Assembly (NCBI RefSeq): GCF_000241525.1 | Contig: NZ_AHIL01000055.1 | Location: 1-64,000 of the forward strand | Reading direction: 5' to 3' | Origin: Comamonas testosteroni ATCC 11996 | GTDB lineage: Bacteria; Pseudomonadota; Gammaproteobacteria; Burkholderiales; Burkholderiaceae_C | DNA length: 64,000 nucleotides | Shown here: positions 15,737 to 25,416 of the stretch, piece after piece | Layout of the letters: every line of letters begins with the position of its first letter | Position numbering within the stretch: the first letter of the stretch is position 1 | The notes under the pieces: generated by a model | What the model was told of the DNA's origin: nothing | Seen by the model: the letters and a program-made list of their open reading frames with translations, nothing else | Databases searched by the model: none | Translations under genes and position numbers: made by a program

Positions 15737-17806
15737 ATGCACGCACTGTTTGAAGAAGCCGGCAAATTTCTGGCCGGGCGCATCCTCTCCGAAGCCGAAT
15801 CCTCTGCCCAAGTCGAGCTGGACTCGGGCAAGCGGGTCAAGGTCAAGGCCGCCAATATCCTGCTCAAGTTCGAGAAGCCGGCTCCTGCCGAGTTGGTCGC
15901 TCAGGGCCAGGCCCAGGCCGCCGAGATCGATCTGGATCTGGCCTGGGAATTTGCCCCCGAGGAAGAGTTCGGCTTTGCCGACCTGGCGCGTGACTATTTT
16001 TCCGAATCCGCGACGCTGGCCCAGCAGGCCGGTGCGCTGTTCTGCCTGTACGACGCACCGCACTATTTCCGTCGTGCGGGCAAGGGCCGCTTCAAGAAGG
16101 CCCCTGCGGAAATCCTGCAGCAAGCCCTTGCCGCCATCGAGAAGAAAAAACAGATTCAGGCACAGATCGACGCCTGGGCCGAGGAGCTGGGCCGCGGCGA
16201 GTGCCCGCAGGCGATCCGCGAGCAGCTCTACAAGATTCTGTTCAAGCCCGACAAGAACGCCCCCGAATACAAGGCCGTGGTCGATGCCAGCCGCACCACC
16301 AAGCTGGCCCCGCTGGAGCTGCTGCACCGCGCAGGCGCTATTGACTCGTCCTACCAGTTCCACTGGAAGCGCTTCCTGTTCGACAACTTCCCCAAAGGCA
16401 CGGGCTTCCCCGCCGTGCAGGCGCCTCAGCCACCAGCCGACCTGCCCGTGGCCGATGTAAAGGCCTTCTCCATCGACGACTCGGCCACCACTGAAATCGA
16501 CGATGCGCTATCCGTCACCGGCCTGGGTACGGGCACCGTCACCGTGGGCATACACATTGCCGCTCCCGGTCTGGCCATCACACCCGGCGGCGAGCTGGAC
16601 AAGCTGGGCCGCGCCCGCCTGTCCACCGTCTACATGCCCGGCTACAAGATCACCATGCTGCCCGACGACGTGGTGCATATCTATACGCTGGACGAGGGCC
16701 GCTCCAACCCCGCCGTTTCGCTGTATGTGCAGATCAACGAAGAGACGCTGGAGACCATCTCCAGCGAAACCCGTCTCGAACGCGTGCCCGTGGAAGTCAA
16801 CTTCCGCTACGACAAGCTCGATCACATCGTCACCGAGGAATGGCTGACCGACTCCTCAATCGAGGTTGAAAATACGCCTGATTCATTGCTGGGCAAGCGC
16901 AAGGAGCTCACCTTTTTGCAGCGCTGGTCCAAGTTCCTCAAGGCCAATCGCGAAGTGGTGCGCGGCAAGCCCGAGAACTTCAACCGTCCGGACTACAACT
17001 TCCGTCTCGTCGGCAACGACGGCGCCGAGCCCAACGGCAGCGAGCAGGTGCAGATCACCGTGCGCAAGCGCGGCGCGCCGCTGGACCTGATCGTGGCCGA
17101 GGCAGCCATCGTAGCCAACAGCACCTGGGGACTGATGCTGGCCGAGCACGGTGTGCCCGGCATCTACCGCAGCCAGGCCAGCCTGGCACCCGGCGTCAAG
17201 GTGCGCATGAGCACCAAGGCTTTGCCGCACGCCGGCATCGGCGTGAAAGCCTACTCCTGGGCCACCTCCCCGCTGCGCCGCTATGTGGATCTGGTCAATC
17301 AGTGGCAGATCATTGCCTGCGCCCGCCACGGCAAGACGGCCGCCCTGGCAGCGCCCTTCAAGCCCAAAGATGCCGAGCTGTTCGGCATCATCAGCAGCTT
17401 TGACGGTGCCTACAGCGCCTACAACGGCTATCAGGCCGGCATGGAGCGCTTCTGGACGCTCAAGTATCTGGAGCAGAACGGCATTACCGAGCTAACGGCC
17501 AGCGTCTTCAAGGAAGGCCCCAACGGATCCTTCCTGGTGCGAGCCGACAATCTGCCGCTGGTGCTGCCCGTGCTGGGTGCGCAGAACCTGCCGCGCGGCG
17601 CCCATGTGCGCGTCAAGCTGGGTGAAATCGACGAGATCTCGCTGGACATCTCGGGCACGCTGATCGAGCGCCTGGATGCAGGAGCCGAAGCCGGGAGCGA
17701 CGGCGAGGACAGCGCCGAAGACGATGACGACACCGTGGCCGGCCCCATCTCCATTGCAGTGGACATGAACGACGCCGATCCCGCTGCAGACCAGCCAAAG
17801 TCCTGA
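15737..17806 (+). CDS. RNB-domain (RNase II/R family) exoribonuclease
   Basis: 689 residues. RNB proteins degrade RNA 3' to 5' with Mg2+ held by clustered Asp residues. The signature SIDDSATTEIDDALSV and the later GIHIAAPG and YSWATSPLRRYVDLVNQWQ motifs define the catalytic domain (about residues 240-550). The N-terminal 200 residues do not show an obvious cold-shock pair. The C-terminus ends in an acidic tail rather than a recognisable S1 plus Lys-rich extension, unlike E. coli RNase R. It may therefore be a distinct beta-proteobacterial RNB subtype. ATG 15737 gives MHALFEEAGKF; the earlier in-frame start adds six residues without support. Confidence 0.92.
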   Translation: MHALFEEAGKFLAGRILSEAESSAQVELDSGKRVKVKAANILLKFEKPAPAELVAQGQAQAAEIDLDLAWEFAPEEEFGFADLARDYFSESATLAQQAGALFCLYDAPHYFRRAGKGRFKKAPAEILQQALAAIEKKKQIQAQIDAWAEELGRGECPQAIREQLYKILFKPDKNAPEYKAVVDASRTTKLAPLELLHRAGAIDSSYQFHWKRFLFDNFPKGTGFPAVQAPQPPADLPVADVKAFSIDDSATTEIDDALSVTGLGTGTVTVGIHIAAPGLAITPGGELDKLGRARLSTVYMPGYKITMLPDDVVHIYTLDEGRSNPAVSLYVQINEETLETISSETRLERVPVEVNFRYDKLDHIVTEEWLTDSSIEVENTPDSLLGKRKELTFLQRWSKFLKANREVVRGKPENFNRPDYNFRLVGNDGAEPNGSEQVQITVRKRGAPLDLIVAEAAIVANSTWGLMLAEHGVPGIYRSQASLAPGVKVRMSTKALPHAGIGVKAYSWATSPLRRYVDLVNQWQIIACARHGKTAALAAPFKPKDAELFGIISSFDGAYSAYNGYQAGMERFWTLKYLEQNGITELTASVFKEGPNGSFLVRADNLPLVLPVLGAQNLPRGAHVRVKLGEIDEISLDISGTLIERLDAGAEAGSDGEDSAEDDDDTVAGPISIAVDMNDADPAADQPKS

Positions 17807-17835
17807 CCTCCAAACCTCATCGCCCTGACGCTGCC

Positions 17836-18696
17836 GTGAAACTGCCCACCTCTCTTCGACGACTGAGTACGCTGCAGCTGGCGCTGGGCGTGTCCATCGC
17901 CGTCCATGCCGTGTTGCTGACCATCCGTTTCGTGGACCCGGAACGCTTTGAGCGCGTTTTTCAGGACACTCCGCTGGAAGTGATTCTGGTCAACGCCCGC
18001 GCCAACGAGACGCCGGACAAGGCCCAGGCCATTGCCCAGACCTCGCTGGCCGGCGGCGGCGATGCCGACCAGGGCCGCTCCACCAGCCCCATGCCCTACT
18101 CGGCCCTGACGGCGGTGGGCGATGATTTCGAGGAAAAACAGCGTCAGCTCGATGCCATGCAGGAACAGCAGAACCAGTTGCTGACCCAGCTGCGCCAGCA
18201 AGTGGCCGCGCTGCCCCCCATAGACCCGCGCCTGAGTGCCGACAACAAGGCCCTGGAGGCCCAGGAAGAAAAGCGCTTGCAGCTCATCAAGCTGCTGGCC
18301 GAGATTGAAAAGCGCATCAACGCGGAAAACGCCCGCCCAAAGAAGCGCTATATCAGCCCCGCCACCAAGGAGGCCGTGTATGCGGTCTACTACGATGCGC
18401 TGCGCCGCAAGGTGGAGGACAAGGGCACGGAAAATTTCCCCGAGAACAAGGGCAAGAAGCTGTATGGCGAGTTGGTCATGATCCTGACTGTGAATCATGA
18501 CGGCCGCGTACTTTCCACCGAAGTTGTGCAGGGTTCGGGTAACCGCATGCTCGATACCCGTGCCGAGGCCATCGCCCGGGCCGCCGGCCCCTACGGCCAC
18601 TTCGGCCCGGCCATGCGTACCAAGGCCGATCAGATTGCCGTCGTCTCGCGCTTCAGGTTCACACGCGAGCAGACACTGGAAACAGACATAAGGTGA
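17836..18696 (+). CDS. TonB-family energy transducer-like protein
   Basis: 286 residues, GTG start. One N-terminal membrane segment (about residues 15-31, LALGVSIAVHAVLLTIRF, with the His of TonB/TolA transmembrane helices) is followed by a coiled-coil region (about 95-170, Gln/Glu/Lys-rich). A TonB C-terminal-like domain then contains YGELVMILTVNHDGRV and SRFRFTREQ. There is no Pro-Glu/Pro-Lys spacer, so it differs from classical TonB. Role inferred: an inner-membrane anchored, periplasm-spanning transducer or scaffold. It lies 29 bases after the RNB gene and upstream of aroE. Its stop is followed directly by a dispersed repeat. Confidence 0.8.
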   Translation: MKLPTSLRRLSTLQLALGVSIAVHAVLLTIRFVDPERFERVFQDTPLEVILVNARANETPDKAQAIAQTSLAGGGDADQGRSTSPMPYSALTAVGDDFEEKQRQLDAMQEQQNQLLTQLRQQVAALPPIDPRLSADNKALEAQEEKRLQLIKLLAEIEKRINAENARPKKRYISPATKEAVYAVYYDALRRKVEDKGTENFPENKGKKLYGELVMILTVNHDGRVLSTEVVQGSGNRMLDTRAEAIARAAGPYGHFGPAMRTKADQIAVVSRFRFTREQTLETDIR

Positions 18697-18790
18697 CCCC
18701 CTGTGCTGCCTTCGGCGCCTTCCCCCGCTCTCGCATCGCTTCGCTTGAGGGCGGGGAACGCAGCCAGCGCAGCGGGACGGCCCTTGCGCG
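18697..18790 (+). repeat. Dispersed GC-rich 3'-end repeat, copy 2
   Basis: CCCCCTGTG begins at the TonB-like stop codon. A ccttcggcgccttcccccgctctcgc segment and a cagcgcagcggg...cggcccttgc segment follow. This is the same order of blocks as the copies after ftsZ and the Bug gene. It is more diverged than those copies. Confidence 0.6.
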
Positions 18791-18877
18791 GCTGCCTTGG
18801 CTCAGGCTTGGCTGGTTTCGCAGGCTACTGCCCCAACGCATACCCAACTCTGCTCAGCGATTTCCTTCAGCCTTTTT

Positions 18878-19744
18878 ATGACAAATACGCTTGATGCCTA
18901 CTGCGTCATGGGCAACCCCGTTGCCCATAGCCGCTCCCCCTGGATTCATGCCCGCTTTGCCGAGCTGACCGGCCAGCCCCTCAGCTACGACCGCGCCCTG
19001 GTACCGCTCGATGGCTTTGCCGACTTTGTGCGCGACTTTGCCGCGCGCGGCGGCAAGGGCTGCAATGTGACCGTTCCCTTCAAGCTGCAGGCTGCCGAGC
19101 TAGCCACCAGCGCCAGCGAGCGCGTGCGCCTGGCCGGTGCCGCCAACACTCTGGTATTCAGCGCCGACGGCATTCATGCAGATAACACCGATGGCCTTGG
19201 CATCGTGGCCGACATCACCCGCAATGCCGGCGTGCCCATCACCGGGCGCGATGTGCTGCTGCTGGGTGCGGGTGGCGCTGCAGCCGGCTCACTTGGCTCG
19301 CTGATCGAGCAACAGCCGCACCGCATCGTCGTCACCAACCGCACACAGGCCAAGGCGGTGGCGCTGATTGAGCAGCACGCGGCCATTGCCGCACTACATA
19401 AAGTAGAACTGGTAACACTGGAAAGACAAGTGCTTGAGACCGATTTGGCCCAAAATTTCGATATCGTCATCAACGCCACGGCCAGCAGCCTGGCAGGTGC
19501 CGATGTACCAGCCCCCTCATCGGTGCTGCACGCACGCAGTCTGGCCTACGACATGATGTATGGACCCGCCGCCCAGAATTTTCTGAACTGGGCCAGCAGC
19601 CATGGCGCACTGGCGCGTGATGGCCTGGGCATGCTGGTGGAGCAGGCCGCCGAGTCCTTTGCGCTCTGGCGCGGCGTACGTCCGCCGTCGACACAGGTGC
19701 TGGCCGAGCTGCGTGCACTGCTGCTGACCGAAGCGGCCCACTGA
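18878..19744 (+). CDS. aroE: Shikimate dehydrogenase
   Basis: 288 residues. NADPH-dependent reduction of 3-dehydroshikimate to shikimate, the fourth step of the shikimate pathway. The substrate-binding loop VMGNPVAHSRSPWIH, the catalytic Lys in GCNVTVPFK, NTDG, the dinucleotide loop LLGAGGAAAGS and the INATASSL motif are present. The start at ATG 18878 (MTNTLDAYCV) is the family norm; residues upstream derive from the repeat region. It lies 12 bases before mtgA. Confidence 0.96.
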   Translation: MTNTLDAYCVMGNPVAHSRSPWIHARFAELTGQPLSYDRALVPLDGFADFVRDFAARGGKGCNVTVPFKLQAAELATSASERVRLAGAANTLVFSADGIHADNTDGLGIVADITRNAGVPITGRDVLLLGAGGAAAGSLGSLIEQQPHRIVVTNRTQAKAVALIEQHAAIAALHKVELVTLERQVLETDLAQNFDIVINATASSLAGADVPAPSSVLHARSLAYDMMYGPAAQNFLNWASSHGALARDGLGMLVEQAAESFALWRGVRPPSTQVLAELRALLLTEAAH

Positions 19745-19756
19745 GGCGGGCAGATC

Positions 19757-20485
19757 ATGAAAGCTCTGGGCCGACTGTTGCTGCTGATACTCTGCTCGGC
19801 CTTGCTGCTGCAATTGTTTTTTGTGGCACGCATCGCAGTCATGGCCTGGCTGGACCCGGAGTCCACCAGCTATCAGCGCTCCGAAGCCTGGCAGCTTGTG
19901 CACAGCAGCGAGGGCCTGCGCTGGCGCCAGCAATGGGTGGACTACGACCAGATCTCCGGCAGCCTCAAGCGCGCGGTGATTGCCTCCGAGGACGCCGGCT
20001 TCATGGACCACCACGGCGTGGAATGGAATGCCGTTCAGAGGGCATGGCAGCGCAACGCACAAGCCGAGGCCAGGGCCATGCAGGCAGAAAAAGCCGGAAG
20101 CAACAGCAAGCCAGCCAAGGTCTATGGCGGCTCCACCATCACCCAGCAGCTGGCCAAGAACCTGCTGCTGTCGGGCGAACGCAATTTTCTGCGCAAGGGG
20201 CAGGAGCTGGTGCTGGCGCAATTGCTGGAGCTGATGCTGAGCAAGCAGCGCATTCTGGAGATCTACCTCAACAATGTGGAATGGGGCCAGGGCGTGTTCG
20301 GCGCCGAGGCCGCCGCCCGGCATTACTTCCACAAGAGTGCCGCCCAGCTCAATGCGGCTGAGGCAGCACGACTTGCCGCCATGCTTCCGGCGCCCAAGCG
20401 CTTCGAGAAAATGCCGCAATCGCGCTATCTGGCGCAGCGCAGCCGCACGATTGCGCGCTATATACCGATGGTGACGCCCCCCTGA
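19757..20485 (+). CDS. mtgA: Monofunctional biosynthetic peptidoglycan transglycosylase
   Basis: 242 residues, GT51 family. An N-terminal membrane anchor (residues 7-23) is followed by a periplasmic glycosyltransferase domain polymerising lipid II. Motifs are IASEDAGFMDHHG (catalytic Glu), GGSTITQQLAKN, LAQLLELMLSKQRILEIYLN (trimmed here to its core) and AAMLPAPKRF. It lies 12 bases after aroE, so probably co-transcribed. The last two codons and the stop (ACG CCC CCC TGA) lie inside a dispersed intergenic repeat, so the C-terminus has been shaped by that element. Confidence 0.95.
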   Translation: MKALGRLLLLILCSALLLQLFFVARIAVMAWLDPESTSYQRSEAWQLVHSSEGLRWRQQWVDYDQISGSLKRAVIASEDAGFMDHHGVEWNAVQRAWQRNAQAEARAMQAEKAGSNSKPAKVYGGSTITQQLAKNLLLSGERNFLRKGQELVLAQLLELMLSKQRILEIYLNNVEWGQGVFGAEAAARHYFHKSAAQLNAAEAARLAAMLPAPKRFEKMPQSRYLAQRSRTIARYIPMVTPP

Positions 20486-20558
20486 GGCGCTTCGCCTGGG
20501 CGGCCCCGCGCCCTCCCCCGAGGAAGCGGCTCTTGCTTGCCGCCACCCGTATGGAGCG
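20477..20558 (+). repeat. Dispersed GC-rich 3'-end repeat, copy 3, overlapping the mtgA stop
   Basis: Begins ccccccctgaggcgcttcgcc, whose TGA is the mtgA stop. It ends with a ggctcttgcttgc segment that is the reverse complement of the one near 8822-8834. Blocks match copies 1 and 4 in the same order. Confidence 0.65.
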
Positions 20559-20589
20559 TGAAGGTTTTGTACGTGGATAATCGACAGCC

Positions 20590-21138
20590 ATGCGAATTCT
20601 AGGAATCGACCCCGGCCTGCAGACCACGGGCTTTGGCGTCATCGACATGGAAGGCCAGCGCCTGTCCTATGTGGCCAGCGGCACCATACGCACCAACAAG
20701 ATGGAGCTCGGCGACCTGCCGGGTCGCCTCAAGGTGCTGTTTGACGGCATCTCCGAGGTCGCTGCGCGCTACCAGCCTGAGGTAGCCTCCGTGGAAATCG
20801 TTTTCGTCAACGTCAACCCGCAGTCCACGCTGCTGCTGGGCCAGGCACGCGGTGCGGCGCTGACGGCCCTGGTCAACGCCAATCTCGCGGTTTCCGAATA
20901 CACCGCCCTGCAGATGAAAAAAGCCGTGGTCGGTCATGGTCGCGCAGCCAAGAGCCAGATTCAGGAAATGGTCAAACGACTGCTGCAACTGCCTGGACTG
21001 CCTGGTACCGATGCCGCCGACGCGCTGGGACTGGCCATCACCCATGCCCATGCGGCTGCAGCCATGGGACTGATGGCCAAGTCCACCGATCTGCGCCGCA
21101 AGCAACATGCCATGTACCGGGGCGGACGGGTCTATTGA
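20590..21138 (+). CDS. ruvC: Crossover junction endodeoxyribonuclease
   Basis: 182 residues. Resolves Holliday junctions with RuvAB. It has the N-terminal [18 protein letters not shown] with catalytic Asp7, [10 protein letters not shown] with the catalytic Glu, the [20 protein letters not shown]-binding segment and the C-terminal [16 protein letters not shown] with the last acidic residues. ATG 20590 is the standard start. ruvA/ruvB do not follow. The 3' end overlaps the convergent hydrolase gene by 7 bases, so no terminator is available between them. Confidence 0.96.
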   Translation: MRILGIDPGLQTTGFGVIDMEGQRLSYVASGTIRTNKMELGDLPGRLKVLFDGISEVAARYQPEVASVEIVFVNVNPQSTLLLGQARGAALTALVNANLAVSEYTALQMKKAVVGHGRAAKSQIQEMVKRLLQLPGLPGTDAADALGLAITHAHAAAAMGLMAKSTDLRRKQHAMYRGGRVY

Positions 21139-21983
21139 GCCAGTGCGGACCTGAGCCTGATCCACTGCGCGATCCAGGGAAACACATCGGATTGCGCATT
21201 GCCGGACATCAGCAACCGACTGTGGCTGTAGTCCTCCGCAAAGCCTGCGGCCTTGCTGCATAGCAGAAACTCCACATCAGGCCCTCCGAAGGCCCTGGCA
21301 AGGGCTTCACAGCCCCGCCAGGGAGCGATCACACGGTCCGCAGATCCTGCCAGTGCCAGAACGGGAATCCGAACCTGGGCCAGGCTGCTCGGATAATCCA
21401 TGCCGTCCTTCCCGACAAAGCTGCGGCACAGGTTCCAATGGCACCACTGCCGCATCAGGCGAGCGCTTTCCCTCTCGGGACCCACCATTGAGCTTGCGGT
21501 CAGCCATTGCCTACGGCCTATCCAGGCCCTGTACCCGTGGATTGCGATCCGCGCTGAAAAGGTTGCAGCTGCATGGGTCGTCTGGGCGGCCAGCAACACG
21601 AGACCGGCCAGATGCGCCTGCGCACGCTCGGGCTGGCGCCCTGCCCAGATGGCTGCTGCAATGCCCCCACCACTATGCCCGATGAATACCATGGGCCGAC
21701 CTTGCTCCTGGCGGAGAATCTCTTGAAGAGCGCTGTCAACGTCCTGCTCGGCCACAGTTTCCAGGTCGTAATCGTGGCTGACTGACTGATTCAGCCCATG
21801 TCCTCGCCAATCGAAAAGCCAGACGCCAAAACCCTGCGCAGCGAGGAATCGACCCAGCCTCTGGCATGAGGAGGCGCTGGAAAACGTGCCGTGCGTCACG
21901 ACCACCACCGCCCCCCGCGCGGGGCCGATACGTGTCAGCACGATGGAATGCCCATCCCCGGTCGTCACATCGACTCTTCGCAT
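21132..21983 (-). CDS. Alpha/beta-hydrolase (YheT/lysophospholipase-like)
   Basis: 283 residues. The nucleophile elbow GHSGGG follows the oxyanion motif [10 protein letters not shown] and FDWRGHGLN. The acid is likely the Asp of [11 protein letters not shown], and the base a His near [12 protein letters not shown]. There is no signal peptide, so it is probably cytoplasmic. Such proteins are annotated broadly as serine aminopeptidase S33-type hydrolases; the substrate cannot be named. GGAGGG lies 10 bases before the ATG at 21983. It converges on and overlaps ruvC by 7 bases. Confidence 0.82.
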   Translation of the reverse strand: MRRVDVTTGDGHSIVLTRIGPARGAVVVVTHGTFSSASSCQRLGRFLAAQGFGVWLFDWRGHGLNQSVSHDYDLETVAEQDVDSALQEILRQEQGRPMVFIGHSGGGIAAAIWAGRQPERAQAHLAGLVLLAAQTTHAAATFSARIAIHGYRAWIGRRQWLTASSMVGPERESARLMRQWCHWNLCRSFVGKDGMDYPSSLAQVRIPVLALAGSADRVIAPWRGCEALARAFGGPDVEFLLCSKAAGFAEDYSHSRLLMSGNAQSDVFPWIAQWIRLRSALAQ

Positions 21984-22115
21984 ATAAGGTCAACCCTCCG
22001 TGATCCACTCCCGGTCTGTATTGCAGTGCGTCCGGAGAATGTTCGGCCAGATTCTGGAGATGGTCAATTGCATGACCCAAAATGAGCCTGCTTTAAAGGA
22101 CTCCTTCCCATACAA

Positions 22116-22141
22116 AAAAGCCGCGGCATGCCGCGGCTTTT
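22116..22141. terminator. Intrinsic terminator after the RcnB-like gene
   Basis: A 13-bp perfect palindrome (aaaagccgcggca / tgccgcggctttt) lies 17 bases past the stop at 22158. It has A/T runs on both flanks and so could act in both directions. Confidence 0.88.
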
Positions 22142-22157
22142 CGAGAGGTGTCACGGT

Positions 22158-22586
22158 TTAGTAATTGCCCAGCACCATGGAGGCGATCACGCCTGTGGCA
22201 ATGGCCACCAGCAGATAGTCGCCGCCGTTCTGAATCCAGTGATAGCCACGCGGCGGTGCCGACAGACGGTGACCACGCCAGTCATTCACCACATAGTGCT
22301 GGCTGCGGTATTGGGGCGGCACGCGACTGCCCTTGTACCAGTTATGGTCGGGACCACCGCCACGACGACCATTGTCGTGACGATCGGCATGTCGGTCGTC
22401 GCGCTTGTCATAGCGCTGCTCATGCCGGCCACGATCATCATGGCGACCGCCATGGCGCATGTCCTGCTGTCCATGACCATTGCCCCGGCCGGGGGGCGGT
22501 CCGGGCTGCGCCTGGACGGCCAGACTGCCCAGACCCAGGCATGCGGCAATGGAAGCAGAAAGAATGCGGGTAGTCAAACGGGACAT
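22158..22586 (-). CDS. RcnB-family periplasmic protein
   Basis: 142 residues. A signal peptide (residues 1-27, cleavage likely after VQAQ) precedes a disordered stretch rich in His, Arg, Asp and Gly (about 30-75). The conserved core holds YKGSRVPPQYRSQHYVVNDWRGHRL, ending in RGYHWIQNGGDYLLVAIATGVI. E. coli RcnB helps keep nickel and cobalt levels in balance in the periplasm. The His/Asp-rich segment here could bind metal, but no efflux gene is adjacent. Monocistronic with its own terminator. Confidence 0.85.
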   Translation of the reverse strand: MSRLTTRILSASIAACLGLGSLAVQAQPGPPPGRGNGHGQQDMRHGGRHDDRGRHEQRYDKRDDRHADRHDNGRRGGGPDHNWYKGSRVPPQYRSQHYVVNDWRGHRLSAPPRGYHWIQNGGDYLLVAIATGVIASMVLGNY

Positions 22587-22788
22587 GGGTACTCCTTTGT
22601 CGAATCGTTTCGGTCAACAAGGTGTGCGGCCAGTCATGGCGGTCGCAGCGACTCCATCTTTACCCAATTTCGGCACCGCAAGAAGTGAGCAACTGCCGAT
22701 TTACCACTTTTTGCGCACTGTTTACAGAACAGAAACCCATGAAGCGCCGAGCCGGATTTGGCAAGCCGCTATCAATATTCACTAGCTC

Positions 22789-22980
22789 TCAGATGATGCG
22801 CCCGACAAACATCACGGCAAAAAAGGCCAGACCGGCGATCACCGTCCACTTGAACAGCAAGAAGCCCAGGCGCTTGTAGTGCGCCTTGCCGGTGCCCAGG
22901 TAGAAGGCAAAGCTCAGTGCCGAAGCCAGAATCAGCAAGGCGGCCAGCCAGCGAAAGATCAGCATGGAGGTCTCGCTCAC
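22789..22980 (-). CDS. Small two-helix membrane protein
   Basis: 63 residues, or 58 if the internal ATG at 22965 is used. Two hydrophobic segments (about residues 7-28 and 42-62) are separated by a basic turn ([10 protein letters not shown]). The GTG start overlaps the lpxC stop in a GTGA arrangement, which implies translational coupling to lpxC. I recognise no family. It would be the last gene of the dcw/lpxC transcript. Location suggests an envelope role, but that is inference only. Confidence 0.65.
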   Translation of the reverse strand: MSETSMLIFRWLAALLILASALSFAFYLGTGKAHYKRLGFLLFKWTVIAGLAFFAVMFVGRII

Positions 22981-23900
22981 CAGGCCTGGGCAGGCATGGC
23001 AAAGCCCTGAGGAGCCTGGCGCTCGCTCTCGAAGGTCACCATCTCCCAGGTCTCGGGCTGAGCGATCATGGCGCGCAGCAGCTTGTTGTTGAGGCCGTGC
23101 CCCGAGCGAAAGGCGCTGTAGGCACCGAGAATGGGCTTGCCGATCAGATACAGGTCGCCGATTGCATCGAGTATCTTGTGCTTGGCAAACTCGTCGTCAT
23201 AGCGCAGGCCGTCGCTGTTCAGGACCTTGTAGTCGTCCATGACGATGGCGTTGTCCAGCCCGCCGCCCAGTGCCAGGCCATTGTTGCGCAGCATTTCCAC
23301 GTCCTTGGTGAAGCCGAAGGTGCGTGCACGGGCGATATCGCGTGTGTAGTTGTCCAGGCCCATGTCGAACTCCACGCACTGCCCCGTAGAGTCCACTGCG
23401 GGGTGAGCGAAGTCGATCTCGAAGCGCAGCTTGAAGCCGTGGTAGGGATCGAAGCGTGCCCATTTGAGGTTCTGGCCTTCACCTTCGCGCACCTCGATCG
23501 GGCTCTTGATGCGGATGAAGCGCTTGGGAGCCCTCTGCAATTCGATTCCTGCGCTTTGCAGCAGAAAAACGAACGAGGACGAGGAACCATCGAGAATCGG
23601 CACTTCTTCGGCAGTGATGTCCACATAGAGGTTGTCGATTCCCAGACCGGCGATGGCCGACATCAGGTGCTCTACCGTATGCACCTTGGCGCCGCCGCTG
23701 CCAATGGTGGAGGCCATGCGCGTATCGGTCACTGCCTCGGCGGAAATGGGGATATCCACAGGCTCGGGCAAGTCCACGCGACGAAACACGATGCCGGTAT
23801 CAGGCTGGGCAGGGCGCAGCGTCAACTCGACACGCTGGCCGCTGTGCAGGCCCACGCCTACGGCACGGGAAATGGTCTTGATGGTACGTTGCTGAAGCAT
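22977..23900 (-). CDS. lpxC: UDP-3-O-acyl-N-acetylglucosamine deacetylase
   Basis: 307 residues. Zn2+-dependent deacetylase, the committed step of lipid A synthesis. It begins [21 protein letters not shown]. The metal and catalytic residues sit in [16 protein letters not shown] and in [14 protein letters not shown] (Hx3D). The conserved C-terminal [12 protein letters not shown] holds the general His. It follows ftsZ after 253 bases, the usual end of the beta/gamma dcw cluster. A dispersed repeat in that gap may separate transcripts. Confidence 0.97.
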   Translation of the reverse strand: MLQQRTIKTISRAVGVGLHSGQRVELTLRPAQPDTGIVFRRVDLPEPVDIPISAEAVTDTRMASTIGSGGAKVHTVEHLMSAIAGLGIDNLYVDITAEEVPILDGSSSSFVFLLQSAGIELQRAPKRFIRIKSPIEVREGEGQNLKWARFDPYHGFKLRFEIDFAHPAVDSTGQCVEFDMGLDNYTRDIARARTFGFTKDVEMLRNNGLALGGGLDNAIVMDDYKVLNSDGLRYDDEFAKHKILDAIGDLYLIGKPILGAYSAFRSGHGLNNKLLRAMIAQPETWEMVTFESERQAPQGFAMPAQAW

Positions 23901-24056
23901 GCTGGTATTTTAAATGGGACAACCCCGAGCCGGCTTACACCGACCCAGGGTTGTCTTAATCGCTGCGATACAGCGAACTGATGGGCCTTCAGTCCTTAAC
24001 GAACCAAAGGCCTTTGCAGCTGACCTCTCAAATACTGGCGAGCACCAACTCAGAGA

Positions 24057-24146
24057 TGCCGAGCAAGGGCCGCCCCCGCAGCGATGGCGTCGTCCCCCTC
24101 CTGCGAAGCGAGAGAGGGGGAAGCGGCGCAGCCGCTCAGGGGGTGT
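24057..24146 (-). repeat. Dispersed GC-rich 3'-end repeat, copy 4 (after ftsZ)
   Basis: On minus it starts CCCCCTGAGCGGC 8 bases after the ftsZ stop codon, with two hairpins (agcggc..gccgct; ccccctc..gaggggg). It runs through gatggcgtcgtccccctcc and gccgagcaagggc. It is the most complete copy and a good reference for the family. Confidence 0.75.
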
Positions 24147-24153
24147 CGGGCTG

Positions 24154-25347
24154 TCAGTCCGCCTGCTTGCGCAGGAAGGCCGGGATCTCCACATCATCCA
24201 TGCCGCCAGATGCCAGAGCGCTCACACGCTCCGAAGCCTGGGTGCGGTTGGTGCGCCAGACGCTGGGCACATTGGTGTTGGCCGTGCCGTATTCCATGCC
24301 GCCCAGGGGAGGCAGGCCCACGGCCACGTTGTCGGTACCAGTACGCAGACCGCCCTGCACCACCTGGATGTTCTGGCGACGCACATTGGGACGCGACAGG
24401 CCGGTGGCCACCACGGTCACGCGGATCTCGTCGCCCAGCGAGTCATCGTAGGCTGCGCCATAGATCACATGCGCATCGGGAGACGCGTAGGCGTTGATGG
24501 TGGACATGGCCAGACGCGACTCGGACAGCTTCAGGCTGCCCTTGGCGGCGGTCACCAGCACCAGCACGCCCTTGGCGCCGGACAGATCGATGCCTTCCAG
24601 CAGCGGGCAGGCCACGGCCTGCTCGGCGGCGATGCGGGCACGATCGGGACCAGCAGCCTTGGCCGTGCCCATCATGGCCTTGCCTGGCTCGCCCATCACG
24701 GTGCGCACGTCTTCGAAGTCGACGTTCACATGGCCGTACTCGTTGATGATTTCGGCAATGCCGCCCACGGCGTTCTTCAGAACGTCGTTGGCATGGGCAA
24801 AAGCCTCGTCCTGGGAGATATCGTCGCCCAGCACATCGAGCAGCTTTTCGTTGAGCACAACGATCAGCGAGTCCACATTCGCTTCCAGCTCGGCCAGGCC
24901 GGCGTCAGCGTTCTGCATGCGGCGACCACCTTCCCACTCGAAAGGCTTGGTCACCACACCCACCGTCAGAATGCCCATTTCCTTGGCCACTCGTGCGATC
25001 ACAGGCGATGCACCGGTACCCGTACCACCACCCATGCCTGCCGTAATGAAGAGCATGTGCGCGCCTTCGATGGCAGCGCGAATATCTTCCACAGCAGCTT
25101 CCGCAGCATCGCGACCCTTGTCGGGCTTGCTGCCGGCACCCAGGCCGCTGCCACCCAGATGGATGGTGCGGTGAGCGCGGCTGCGCAACAGAGCTTGAGC
25201 ATCGGTATTGGCCGTAATGAATTCGACGCCCTGGACGCTGCGTTCGATCATGTGGTCGACGGCATTGCCGCCGCCGCCGCCGACGCCGATCACCTTGATC
25301 TGCGTGCCTTGGTTGAATTCTTCGGTTTCAATCATGTCGATAGGCAT
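24154..25347 (-). CDS. ftsZ: Cell division GTPase FtsZ
   Basis: 397 residues. The tubulin homologue that polymerises into the Z ring. The GTP-binding core (VIGVGGGGGNAV, then the tubulin signature GGGTGTGASP), the T7 catalytic loop NVDFEDVRTVM, and an atypically short variable linker are visible. The C-terminal peptide DDVEIPAFLRKQAD binds FtsA and ZipA-like anchors. AGGAG lies 7 bases before the ATG. A 146-base gap separates it from ftsA and contains a stem-loop. Its stop is followed by a dispersed repeat. Confidence 0.98.
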   Translation of the reverse strand: MPIDMIETEEFNQGTQIKVIGVGGGGGNAVDHMIERSVQGVEFITANTDAQALLRSRAHRTIHLGGSGLGAGSKPDKGRDAAEAAVEDIRAAIEGAHMLFITAGMGGGTGTGASPVIARVAKEMGILTVGVVTKPFEWEGGRRMQNADAGLAELEANVDSLIVVLNEKLLDVLGDDISQDEAFAHANDVLKNAVGGIAEIINEYGHVNVDFEDVRTVMGEPGKAMMGTAKAAGPDRARIAAEQAVACPLLEGIDLSGAKGVLVLVTAAKGSLKLSESRLAMSTINAYASPDAHVIYGAAYDDSLGDEIRVTVVATGLSRPNVRRQNIQVVQGGLRTGTDNVAVGLPPLGGMEYGTANTNVPSVWRTNRTQASERVSALASGGMDDVEIPAFLRKQAD

Positions 25348-25416
25348 GGTGGTGCTCCTGTTCTCTGTTGGTGGTTGGTCGCTGCTGTGGAAAAGAAATT
25401 TCGAACTCTTGAGGTC

